Source of the DNA: Bacteroidales bacterium
GTDB taxonomy: Bacteria > Bacteroidota > Bacteroidia > Bacteroidales > UBA3824
DNA: 21,604 nt
Direction: 5' to 3'
Assembly: GCA_017543645.1 (NCBI GenBank)
Contig: JAFYFR010000114.1
Location: forward strand, 1 to 21,604
Part shown: positions 7,199 to 14,435 of the stretch, piece by piece
Position numbering within the stretch: the first letter of the stretch is position 1
Layout of the letters: each line of letters begins with the position of its first letter
Notes under the pieces: model-generated
The model's database searches: none
The model's input: only the letters and a program-made list of their open reading frames with translations
What the model was told of the DNA's origin: nothing
Translations under genes and position numbers: made by a program

Positions 7199-10027
7199 AT
7201 GAAACAATTAGTGAAGATTTTTCTGACAACGGCCTTGTGTCTGATAGTTAATTTTTCCTTTGCGCAGAACTCCATCACTGGCAAGGTTTACGACAGCAAC
7301 CACAAACCCCTTATGGGCGCGTCGGTGAGAATTGACAGCACGTCGATTATGACTCTGACCAAAACCGACGGTTCTTACACTCTCGACATACCGCCCGAAT
7401 ACGAGCATAATGCTGTTATAATACAATACTCTGGCTATCAGGACAAGGTTATCGATCCTGATTACGACAATACCGATGTGGTGTTTGAGCCTGTCAGCGT
7501 TAAAACCATCGACGATATTGTGGTAAGTACGCAGAAACGTCTTCAGTCGAGTATCGAAGTGCCTATCGCGTTAACGGCGTTTGACCAGCAGCGTTTGAAC
7601 GAGCTTAACGCCACTCAGATTGACGAAATAAGCGAATATGTGCCCGGCTTTACCAATATCATCCAAGGACAGAACAAGGCGGGATATTCTATCCGTGGCG
7701 TAACCTCCGACGGTATGGAGAGCTTTTTCCAGCCCCGTATATCTGTTTTCCTCAACGGTATTTCTGCGTCGCGGGAGCAGGCTTCCGTTTTGGAGCCTTT
7801 CGACTTGGAACGTATCGAGGTGGTGAGAGGTCCTCAGGGAACGCTTTTTGGCCGCGGAGCAGAAATCGGCGCGGTACACTTTATCACCCGCCGTCCCGAA
7901 AAAGAGTTTTCTGCCTCTTTAAAATTCAATGTGGGCTGTTTTGGTCAGCGGGGCGCGCAAGGCTTTGTTAATACGCCTGTTAACGAAAACATCGCCAACC
8001 GTTTCGCATTCAGCTACGATTATCACGACGGATATATCAACAATCTTGCCGGAGGTCGTCTCAACGGCAAAAACACATATTCGTTCCGCAATACCCTCAG
8101 CATTTCCAAAAACGAGAAGCACACCTTTAATATAATACTCGATTATTTGTACGACAACAATCCCGGCGTATGTTTCAAGTCTAAGCAGATTGCTCCTCCT
8201 GGCGGCAACACCTCGCCTTTTACCGAAGCCTATCTCGAGGGCAAATACCCGCTTGGCTTAGTGCGTCATCTCGGCGGACTGGCTTTGGACTACAACCGGG
8301 AGATTAATTCTAACTTGAATCTTACCAACACTTTCGGAATACGTGGCGTATATGCCGACGAGTATTTCGACGGCGACGGCACATATCTTTATATATTAGA
8401 CGCCCGCGAAATGTCCAAGCAGTATCAGTTGAGCGAGGAGTTGCGCCTCAACTGGACCAAGGGCGACCACCTGAGCGGATTTTTCGGAATTGGAGCTATG
8501 TACGAGTATTGCGAGCATACAATGAATCTTTGGTCGGATCTTTCGGTAATGTTTCCAAACTGTGTGAAGCCTTCTTTGAAGGAGAAACTTGACGACCTTC
8601 CTAACTCGGTTTCCGATGGTGTTAAAAACGGTATCGAATCTTTTAAACAGCAGTTGCTGAGCCAGTATCCACCCGAATATGCCGACATGATAACTCAAGC
8701 CCTCGACGGTTATAGCAATGCTGTCTACCAACCTATTAAGGATGCTATGTCGGCGCATCTTGAATCGTGGAACCAGTGGCTCGACACAGACAAATGGGAC
8801 ACCACGCCTGATTTTTTCGGAACTACCAAAAGCACGGTCAACGGCATCCTGGTAAACGCCCTCAACCAATTGCTTGCTGCCCAGCCTCAAGCTGCTGCGC
8901 TTTTGAACGGGGCTTCTGCCGAGCAGGTGGTTGCCGGACTGCCTATTGAACAAGGTCTTAAGGATGCCGGATTGGATTTGATTTCTAACGCCTCAATGAT
9001 AACCGAATATGAGGAAAACCACGAGAACACCACGTACAACTTTGAAACCGACGTGTTTGCCGACGTTACTTGGAACGTGTATGGCAATTTCTATCTGACC
9101 TTGGGATTGCGCGGAACCTACGAACGACAAAAAACTGGTTACCAATCTACTTCGATGACACCCCCTACCGGTGGATACATGGTGTATAAGAGTACCGATG
9201 GCGTTACCTATTGGATTGATGGCGATGAATTGTCGTGGGTGGGACGTTTGGTAGCCAATTATATGATAACCCCTACCAACAATATCTACGCATCGTTTGC
9301 CAAAGGCCGCCGTCCGAGCGTAGTTTTCTTCAATTACAACCCCGAAGAACCGTTGAAGCTGCAATCCGAGACAATTTTAAATTATGAAATAGGAGCAAAG
9401 GGCACCGTGTTCGGCAACCGGCTTGCATATGCACTTGCCGCTTACCACTACGACTGGCTGCATTTCCAGAGTACCTCGGCATACACCGACGAGGACGGAC
9501 AGACCAAGTACCACGTTACCGACAAGGGACGTGCGCGCGGTACAGGTGTGGAGCTGTCGTTAAAGTATTATTTCAAGCGTTTCGTATCATTTTTTGGCGA
9601 CTATTCTTTTTTCGACGGCGAGTTTTCGGATAACGACGAAGACGGCAACAAGCAGGAATACGCGGGCAATTCGTTCCGCCTGAGTTCCGAGCACTCGTTT
9701 GACTTTGGTTTCGATGTCGAGATACCGTTGCAAAACAAGGTCTTGCTGTATTTCCGGCCCAACATCTCATATAAGAGCAAGCTCTATTTCGAGGACAGCG
9801 ACAGGGAGGACCTTTCACAAGATGCTTTTGCGATAGTAAACGCCACAGCCGGTGTCAGGTTTAACAAAGGCCGTGTAAACTTTGACTTAGGTGTCTGGGC
9901 TAAGAATCTTTTAAACACGGAGTATCTGATAGATGCCGGAAATGCCGGAGATATCATCGGTTTTCCAACATTCGTAGCCGGCACACCTGCAAATTTCGGA
10001 ATCAGAGCGGCTGTCCTCTTTAAATAG
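7199..10027 (+). CDS. TonB-dependent receptor with CarboxypepD_reg-like domain and helical loop insert
   Basis: The product has 942 residues. The signal peptide ends NFSFAQ (about residue 23). Residues ~25-105 are a CarboxypepD_reg-like beta-sandwich (SITGKVYDSNHKPLMGASV). A TonB-box-like DDIVVST follows, then a plug domain (about 118-235) with RIEVVRGPQGTLFGRGAEIGAV as its hallmark, written here across codons near 7810-7875. The barrel runs to the end. About residues 445-610 are unlike barrel sequence: mostly alpha-helical, rich in Ala, Gln and Leu, with few alternating aromatic residues (SFKQQLLSQYPPEYADM and NALNQLLAAQPQAAALL). This is probably a large extracellular loop or cap. Plug motifs are closer to iron-complex receptors than to SusC. 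It starts 37 bp after the phosphatase gene with no promoter visible, so it is likely co-transcribed. Substrate unknown. Confidence 0.92.
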   Translation: MKQLVKIFLTTALCLIVNFSFAQNSITGKVYDSNHKPLMGASVRIDSTSIMTLTKTDGSYTLDIPPEYEHNAVIIQYSGYQDKVIDPDYDNTDVVFEPVSVKTIDDIVVSTQKRLQSSIEVPIALTAFDQQRLNELNATQIDEISEYVPGFTNIIQGQNKAGYSIRGVTSDGMESFFQPRISVFLNGISASREQASVLEPFDLERIEVVRGPQGTLFGRGAEIGAVHFITRRPEKEFSASLKFNVGCFGQRGAQGFVNTPVNENIANRFAFSYDYHDGYINNLAGGRLNGKNTYSFRNTLSISKNEKHTFNIILDYLYDNNPGVCFKSKQIAPPGGNTSPFTEAYLEGKYPLGLVRHLGGLALDYNREINSNLNLTNTFGIRGVYADEYFDGDGTYLYILDAREMSKQYQLSEELRLNWTKGDHLSGFFGIGAMYEYCEHTMNLWSDLSVMFPNCVKPSLKEKLDDLPNSVSDGVKNGIESFKQQLLSQYPPEYADMITQALDGYSNAVYQPIKDAMSAHLESWNQWLDTDKWDTTPDFFGTTKSTVNGILVNALNQLLAAQPQAAALLNGASAEQVVAGLPIEQGLKDAGLDLISNASMITEYEENHENTTYNFETDVFADVTWNVYGNFYLTLGLRGTYERQKTGYQSTSMTPPTGGYMVYKSTDGVTYWIDGDELSWVGRLVANYMITPTNNIYASFAKGRRPSVVFFNYNPEEPLKLQSETILNYEIGAKGTVFGNRLAYALAAYHYDWLHFQSTSAYTDEDGQTKYHVTDKGRARGTGVELSLKYYFKRFVSFFGDYSFFDGEFSDNDEDGNKQEYAGNSFRLSSEHSFDFGFDVEIPLQNKVLLYFRPNISYKSKLYFEDSDREDLSQDAFAIVNATAGVRFNKGRVNFDLGVWAKNLLNTEYLIDAGNAGDIIGFPTFVAGTPANFGIRAAVLFK

Positions 10028-10326
10028 GAGTGTAGGATTATATTTTTTCATCTATCTTCGTTTTCCATTGTAATTCTGGATTTGCATGACTATGCATCTG
10101 CCAGCAAGTTTTCTATATATTTGTCTATTTTGTTATAATATTAAACCATTTACAAATTAACCTTTTATTTCAAATCTTTTTTATTTTATTTTTAAAATCC
10201 ATAAATAATAATTTAAAATTATATTCTCTATTTTTTGTCTATTCTATATTATCTAATTTTCAAAAAAAAATTTTTAAAATTTTCAAAAATAATACTCAAA
10301 AAGTTTTTTTATTTAAAATTTATATC

Positions 10327-10334
10327 TATATTTG
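10327..10334 (+). promoter_or_regulatory. Orphan TAnnTTTG promoter element
   Basis: TATATTTG is a perfect Bacteroidota -7 match in a region without a gene. The -33 position (about 10304-10308) is only T-rich, so that element is weak. Transcription would begin near 10341 and meet the terminator about 155 nt later. Confidence 0.5.
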
Positions 10335-10340
10335 CATCGT

Positions 10341-10500
10341 AATAAATGAACAACTTATTACTAACTACAATTAAATAGAGTATTAACCATGTAATAAATA
10401 AAAATATTAAGGAGGGCTGCCTATAGAAAAAATTTTTTAATGATAGTTTTTAAAGATAGTTCACAGAAAATTCCGGAGCATTGCTTCGGAATTTTTTTTT
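10341..10500 (+). ncRNA. Candidate small RNA, family not recognised
   Basis: The interval is bounded by a -7 promoter box ending at 10334 and a strong intrinsic terminator ending at 10500. It predicts a transcript of about 160 nt. The only reading frame near its start is a 10-codon one (10346-10378, MNNLLLTTIK). A perfect AAGGAGG (10409-10415) has no start codon at useful spacing and could instead be an exposed pairing site. The centre contains the palindrome AAAAAATTTTTT (10427-10438). The transcript could be a trans-acting sRNA or an attenuated leader. I do not recognise a known RNA family, and the call is inferred from signals alone. Confidence 0.4.
10467..10500 (+). terminator. Strong intrinsic terminator of the orphan transcript
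   Basis: AATTCCGGAGC (10469-10479) pairs with GCTTCGGAATT (10483-10493) over 11 bp with one G-U pair and a 3-nt loop. An uninterrupted T run to 10500 follows, and two further A-T pairs can extend the stem. The nearest upstream stop is about 440 bp away at 10027, so it most likely ends a separate transcript. Confidence 0.8.
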
Positions 10501-10580
10501 GTTTTCAGCTGCCTACTTGCGAACTCCTTATACCACAATTGTGTACGACCTACACCTTATATTTTATATGGATGTTTTCC

Positions 10581-10608
10581 TTGTTATCGATAATATTTTG
10601 AATAACAA
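10581..10608. promoter_or_regulatory. Inverted repeat upstream of xylB, candidate regulator site
   Basis: TTGTTAT (10581-10587) and ATAACAA (10602-10608) form an inverted repeat with a 14-bp spacer. The left arm overlaps a perfect 10-bp palindrome TTATCGATAA (10584-10593). It lies about 75-100 bp upstream of the xylB -7 box, where an activator might bind. No regulator gene is nearby to match with it. Confidence 0.35.
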
Positions 10609-10680
10609 TTATTTAACTATTTTTAATAATTTCCTTAAAAAATAAATCCGAAAATATATCCGTAATATCAAAAACGTTCT

Positions 10681-10688
10681 TACATTTG
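10681..10688 (+). promoter_or_regulatory. -7 promoter box of the xylBA operon
   Basis: TACATTTG matches TAnnTTTG, 50 bp before the xylB ATG. No good -33 TTTG is found 19-21 bp upstream, which would fit an activator-dependent promoter. Confidence 0.55.
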
Positions 10689-10738
10689 CGGTATATAACA
10701 GCATTGTATTGTTAAACAAAGTTAAAAAACATAAGACT

Positions 10739-12223
10739 ATGTATCTATTAGGTTTTGACATAGGCAGTTCGTCAGTGAAAGTGTCGCTGATAGAGGCCAA
10801 TAGCGGAAAATGCGAGGGATCGGCTTTCTATCCCAAACAGGAGATGAAAATTACCGCAAAACGTGCCGGCTGGGCAGAGCAGGAACCTACCCTCTGGTGG
10901 GAAAACCTCAAGCTCGCACTTGCCGAAGTTATGCGTCTTTCGTGTGTTGACCCCGCTAAAATTGAAGCTATCGGTATTTCTTACCAAATGCACGGACTTG
11001 TAGCGGTAGACAAAGATCAGAATCCCCTCCGTCCCGCCATTATCTGGTGCGACAGCCGCGCCGCCGGAATCGGAGCTACCGCGCTCAAAGAAATCGGCAC
11101 TCAAAAGTGTCTCGGACACCTGCTCAACTCGCCGGGCAACTTCACCGCGTCGAAACTCAAATGGGTAAAAGACAACGAACCAGAGCTTTACAGCAAAATA
11201 TACAAAATCATGCTTCCCGGCGACTATATCGCTATGAAACTTACCGGTAAAATCCAAACCACAGTAGGCGGTCTGTCGGAAGGTATGTTCTGGGATTTTG
11301 AGCAAAACGATGTAGCCCAATTCCTTTTGGACTACTACGGTTTCTCAAAAGACCTTATCCCTGAGATTGTTCCTACATTCTCTAACCAAGGCGAGCTTAC
11401 CGAGGCTGCTGCCAAGGAACTCGGTTTGGTAAAAGGCATCAAGGTTTCGTACCGTGGCGGCGACCAGCCTAACAACGCTCTCTCGCTCAACGTGCTCAAC
11501 CCCGGCGAGATTGCTGCTACCGGCGGTACTTCGGGGGTGGTCTACGGTGTTAGCGAGCAGGTTAAATACGACCCGCAGTCGCGAGTAAACACATTCGCTC
11601 ATGTTAATCATACAGCAGACAAGAAACGCCTCGGTATCCTACTCTGTATCAACGGAACAGGTATCCTCAATTCGTGGCTCAACAAGCAGGTTGGCGGCGG
11701 CATGACAAGCTATTCTGAAATGGACTCTATAGCAGCCGGAATTCCTATCGGCAGCGAAGGTCTCAGCATCATGCCTTTTGGCAACGGTGCAGAGCGCGTT
11801 CTCGAAAACCAGAATCCGGGCGCCGCAGTTGTTAACCTCAATTTCAATATCCACAAGGCGGCTCATCTCTACCGCGCTGGTCAGGAAGGCATTGCGTTCT
11901 CGTTCAAGTACGGTATGGACATTATGAAGACCATCGGTATAGATACCAAGGTTATCCGCGCAGGCAAGGCCAATATGTTCTACTCGCCCGTATTCCGCAA
12001 CACTTTGGCCACCACCACAGGGGCAGCTATCGAGCTTTTCAACACCGACGGCTCTATCGGAGCAGCCCGTGGCGCAGGTATCGGCGCAGGCATCTACGCT
12101 TCGCCCGAGGAGGCTTTCAGCAACCTCAAGAAAGTGGAGGTTACCGAACCCGATGTTAAGAATCAGGCGGCTTACGACGACGCTTACAACGCTTGGAAAG
12201 AAAAACTCAACAAAATTTTGTAA
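10739..12223 (+). CDS. xylB: Xylulokinase (FGGY family)
   Basis: The enzyme phosphorylates D-xylulose with ATP to D-xylulose-5-phosphate, feeding the pentose phosphate pathway. The ATG at 10739 gives 494 residues and begins MYLLGFDIGSSSVKVSLIEA at the conserved phosphate-binding strand; a TTG 30 bp upstream is in frame but unlikely. Family motifs include GISYQMHGLV, IIWCDSRA, and RGGDQPNNA, whose Asp (about residue 242) sits where the catalytic base of FGGY kinases lies. C-terminal motifs include GNGAERVLEN and GAARGAGIGAGIY. The length is normal. It is followed 36 bp later by xylA, so the pair forms an operon. The gene order is kinase then isomerase, and no symporter or XylR-like regulator is adjacent. 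Confidence 0.95.
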   Translation: MYLLGFDIGSSSVKVSLIEANSGKCEGSAFYPKQEMKITAKRAGWAEQEPTLWWENLKLALAEVMRLSCVDPAKIEAIGISYQMHGLVAVDKDQNPLRPAIIWCDSRAAGIGATALKEIGTQKCLGHLLNSPGNFTASKLKWVKDNEPELYSKIYKIMLPGDYIAMKLTGKIQTTVGGLSEGMFWDFEQNDVAQFLLDYYGFSKDLIPEIVPTFSNQGELTEAAAKELGLVKGIKVSYRGGDQPNNALSLNVLNPGEIAATGGTSGVVYGVSEQVKYDPQSRVNTFAHVNHTADKKRLGILLCINGTGILNSWLNKQVGGGMTSYSEMDSIAAGIPIGSEGLSIMPFGNGAERVLENQNPGAAVVNLNFNIHKAAHLYRAGQEGIAFSFKYGMDIMKTIGIDTKVIRAGKANMFYSPVFRNTLATTTGAAIELFNTDGSIGAARGAGIGAGIYASPEEAFSNLKKVEVTEPDVKNQAAYDDAYNAWKEKLNKIL

Positions 12224-12259
12224 ACTATTTTATTTATTAACATTCTAATATTCAAAAAA

Positions 12260-13573
12260 ATGGCAAAAGAATATTTCGATAAAATCGGAAAGATCAAATT
12301 TGAAGGCAAAGATTCAAAAAATCCTATGGCATTCCACTACTATGATGCTGAAAAAGTAATCATGGGCAAGAAAATGAAAGACTGGTTGCGTTTTGCAATG
12401 GCTTGGTGGCACACCCTCTGCGCAGAAGGTAGCGACCAGTTCGGCGGTGGTACAAAGAAATTCCCTTGGAATAACGGTGCTAACGCTATTGAAATTGCTA
12501 AACAGAAAGCCGACGCTGGTTTCGAAATTATGCAGAAACTCGGCATCGAATACTACTGTTTCCACGATGTTGACCTCGTTTCGGAAGGCAGCTCAGTAGA
12601 GGAATACGAGGCTAACCTCAAAGCTATCGTTGCTTACCTCAAAGAAAAACAGAAAGAAACCGGCATAAAACTTCTCTGGTCAACAGCTAACGTATTCGGC
12701 AACGGCCGCTATATGAACGGTGCTTCTACTAACCCCGACTTCGACGTTGTTGCTCGCGCTATCGTTCAGATTAAGAACGCTATCGACGCTGGTATCGAAC
12801 TCGGTGCTTCTAACTACGTATTCTGGGGCGGTCGCGAAGGCTACATGAGCCTCCTCAACACCGATCAGAAACGCGAGAAAGAGCACATGGCTACCATGCT
12901 CACAATGGCTCGCGACTACGCTCGCAAAAAAGGTTTCAAAGGCACATTCCTTATCGAGCCCAAACCTATGGAGCCTTCTAAACATCAGTACGATGTCGAC
13001 ACCGAGACAGTTATCGGATTCCTCAAAGCTCACGGCTTGGAGAAAGACTTCAAAGTAAACATCGAGGTTAACCACGCTACTTTGGCTGGTCACACATTCG
13101 AACACGAACTCGCAGTTGCAGTTGACAACGGCATGCTCGGCTCTATCGACGCTAACCGTGGCGACTACCAGAACGGCTGGGATACCGACCAGTTCCCCAT
13201 CGACCAGTACGAACTCGTGCAGGCTTGGATGGAAATCATCCGTGGTGGCGGTCTCGGCAACGGTGGCACAAACTTCGACGCTAAAACACGTCGTAACTCT
13301 ACCGACCTCGACGATATCATCATCGCCCACATTTCTGGTATGGACGCTATGGCTCGCGCTCTCGAATCAGCTGCCAAACTTCTCGAAGAATCTCCCTACA
13401 AGAAGATGAAAGCTGAGCGCTACGCTTCGTTCGACAAAGGCATTGGTAAAGATTTCGAAGACGGCAAGCTCACTTTCGAAGACGTTTACGAATACGGCAA
13501 GAAAGTTGGCGAACCCAAACAGACTTCTGGCAAACAAGAACTTTACGAAGCTATTGTAGCAATGTACGCATAG
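12260..13573 (+). CDS. xylA: Xylose isomerase
   Basis: The enzyme converts D-xylose to D-xylulose using two divalent cations, in the cytoplasm. At 437 residues it has the length of the class II enzymes found in Bacteroidota. Visible active-site motifs are YCFHDVDL (His102 and Asp105), [11 protein letters not shown], the metal ligand segment [15 protein letters not shown] (Glu233 and Lys235), [10 protein letters not shown] and [15 protein letters not shown]. Nothing essential is missing. It shares a transcript with xylB and is closed by the terminator at 13600-13635. Codon choice is strongly biased and resembles that of highly expressed genes, more uniform than in the neighbours. Confidence 0.97.
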   Translation: MAKEYFDKIGKIKFEGKDSKNPMAFHYYDAEKVIMGKKMKDWLRFAMAWWHTLCAEGSDQFGGGTKKFPWNNGANAIEIAKQKADAGFEIMQKLGIEYYCFHDVDLVSEGSSVEEYEANLKAIVAYLKEKQKETGIKLLWSTANVFGNGRYMNGASTNPDFDVVARAIVQIKNAIDAGIELGASNYVFWGGREGYMSLLNTDQKREKEHMATMLTMARDYARKKGFKGTFLIEPKPMEPSKHQYDVDTETVIGFLKAHGLEKDFKVNIEVNHATLAGHTFEHELAVAVDNGMLGSIDANRGDYQNGWDTDQFPIDQYELVQAWMEIIRGGGLGNGGTNFDAKTRRNSTDLDDIIIAHISGMDAMARALESAAKLLEESPYKKMKAERYASFDKGIGKDFEDGKLTFEDVYEYGKKVGEPKQTSGKQELYEAIVAMYA

Positions 13574-13599
13574 TTTTTGTAAACTACAGTCAATTAAAT

Positions 13600-13635
13600 A
13601 AGCCGCAGTGTCAATAACATTGCGGCTTTTTTTTT
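13600..13635 (+). terminator. Intrinsic terminator of the xylBA operon
   Basis: AAGCCGCAGTG (13600-13610) pairs with CATTGCGGCTT (13618-13628), 11 bp with one G-U pair and a 7-nt loop. A T run continues to 13635. The minus-strand side is also fairly T-rich, so it may serve the converging barstar gene weakly. Confidence 0.88.
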
Positions 13636-13650
13636 AATTGTAAATATGGT

Positions 13651-13902
13651 TTAATTCACAAATACGGCGAGGTTGCTGTTTTCTTCCTCGGCATCGGAAA
13701 ACACGGCGGCTATCTGCTCCGCATACTCTTCGCCGGTGTTTACGAGGTGTACAGCCGTGGGCGAAGATATTTCGGTAAGGCACTCGTAGAGCGCGTCAAG
13801 GTTTCTGCCGTAATAATCAGGGAACTCCAGCTGCTCAGCCAAATAGCTGTGAGCTTCCTCTTTGTCGGCAAAAGTTTCAAAGTCGATGGTTATTTTTTTC
13901 AT
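13651..13902 (-). CDS. Barstar-family ribonuclease inhibitor
   Basis: The ATG at 13902 gives 83 residues, close to barstar (about 90). A TTG at 13920 would overlap the upstream gene and is less likely. The helix that plugs the RNase active site is recognisable as FPDYYGRNLDALYECL (residues 27-42). Known barstar contact residues map as Tyr30, Asp36 (barstar D35), Glu40 (D39) and Asp70 (E76), so the two changes keep the acidic charge. It begins 1 bp after the stop of the barnase-like gene, the expected coupling for an immunity protein. It has no signal peptide, so it would bind the RNase in the cytoplasm before export. Related barstar-like proteins can occur alone; the adjacent cognate nuclease makes this assignment strong. 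Confidence 0.88.
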   Translation of the reverse strand: MKKITIDFETFADKEEAHSYLAEQLEFPDYYGRNLDALYECLTEISSPTAVHLVNTGEEYAEQIAAVFSDAEEENSNLAVFVN

Positions 13903-13903
13903 G

Positions 13904-14389
13904 TCAGTAAAGTTTTTCAAATGAGTTGTAATGGTCGGCGGTGTAGAAAATCAGACCGTCGTCGCTGAACACAATCCGCTTGGCGTTTCGTCTGCCGCCC
14001 TCGTAGTCTATATCACATTCAAAATATTTCCGTCCCTTCTGTTTGGGCAGCAGACCCTCGTAGTTGCCGAACTTGTCGCCGCCGATGCTCATGCCCGGAG
14101 CCACCTTGTCGAGGTTTCCCTCCTGGCTTACCCATCCGAGGGCCTCCGCCTCCTTCTTGGTGATGTAGTTTTTGGGCAGACGGTTGAAAGTGTGGATATA
14201 TAGCGCCACATTGTCCTTGTCGGTGTAGCTGCCGTCGGGGTCGATAGCCTGCTCTGTCGCGGACAGCGTGGTGTTATTGTGTGCCTTGCCATTGTCCTCA
14301 GAGGTTCTGAAGCATCCGGGGAGGATGATGGCGGACAATAGGGTGAGAACTATTGCTATAAAAATGTGACCGATTCGAGGAGTTTTCAT
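13904..14389 (-). CDS. Barnase-like secreted ribonuclease, predicted lipoprotein
   Basis: The product has 161 residues. The N-terminus (about 1-26) is a hydrophobic signal peptide ending LPGC, a lipobox-like site although Pro is atypical at -2; Cys26 would be lipidated. A linker of about 25 residues leads to the nuclease domain (about 54-161), which is colinear with Bacillus barnase: LPKNYITKKEAEALGW, GNLDKVAPGMSIGGD and RNAKRIVFSDD. Catalytic residues are all kept: Lys78 (barnase K27), Glu124 (E73), Arg134 (R83), Arg138 (R87) and His153 (H102). An active guanyl-preferring endoribonuclease is therefore expected, exported to the envelope or surface. After the Cys, the residues FRTSEDN resemble acidic surface-export signals of Bacteroidota lipoproteins, which is suggestive only. 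The inhibitor gene follows by 1 bp. It has its own -7 box. Confidence 0.9.
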   Translation of the reverse strand: MKTPRIGHIFIAIVLTLLSAIILPGCFRTSEDNGKAHNNTTLSATEQAIDPDGSYTDKDNVALYIHTFNRLPKNYITKKEAEALGWVSQEGNLDKVAPGMSIGGDKFGNYEGLLPKQKGRKYFECDIDYEGGRRNAKRIVFSDDGLIFYTADHYNSFEKLY

Positions 14390-14411
14390 TTCAATGTCAT
14401 TTATATTTCTT

Positions 14412-14419
14412 CAAAGATA
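14412..14419 (-). promoter_or_regulatory. -7 promoter box for the ribonuclease/inhibitor pair
   Basis: On the minus strand TATCTTTG matches TAnnTTTG, 22 bp before the ribonuclease ATG and just past the argH stop. The -33 region overlaps the end of argH and shows no clear TTTG. It suggests that the pair can be transcribed independently of argRH. Confidence 0.45.
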
Positions 14420-14435
14420 CCGAAACATGAAGTTT

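Larger units (their letters stand above)
10028..10738. other. Long AT-rich intergenic region
   Basis: This is a 711-bp gap between the second receptor gene and xylB. I see no convincing protein gene. It contains runs of A and T (10180-10330), a promoter-like TATATTTG (10327-10334), a strong terminator hairpin (10467-10500), an inverted repeat upstream of xylB (10581-10608) and the xylB -7 box (10681-10688). A direct repeat GCTGCCTA occurs at 10416-10423 and 10508-10515. TAAGGAG (10408-10414) is complementary to CTCCTTA (10524-10530). Confidence 0.7.

Noticed and set aside
6046..7284. Minus-strand open frame of about 412 codons opposite the SpoIIE domain
   Set aside because: The plus strand carries clear phosphatase motifs, and the minus frame has no recognisable feature.
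1918..10027. Sus-like polysaccharide utilisation locus
   Set aside because: Neither receptor is followed by a SusD-like lipoprotein, and no glycoside hydrolase is present.
10090..10105. TGCAT/ATGCA inverted repeat after the second receptor as a terminator
   Set aside because: The stem is only 5 bp and is not followed by a T run.
10346..10378. Ten-codon frame MNNLLLTTIK after the orphan promoter, as a protein gene
   Set aside because: It is too short and has no runs of a regulatory amino acid that would mark an attenuator. It is mentioned only as a possible leader.
10440..10600. Frame starting ATG 10440 after AAGGAGG
   Set aside because: It runs through the strong terminator hairpin, the spacing of about 24 nt is too long, and the peptide is low-quality.
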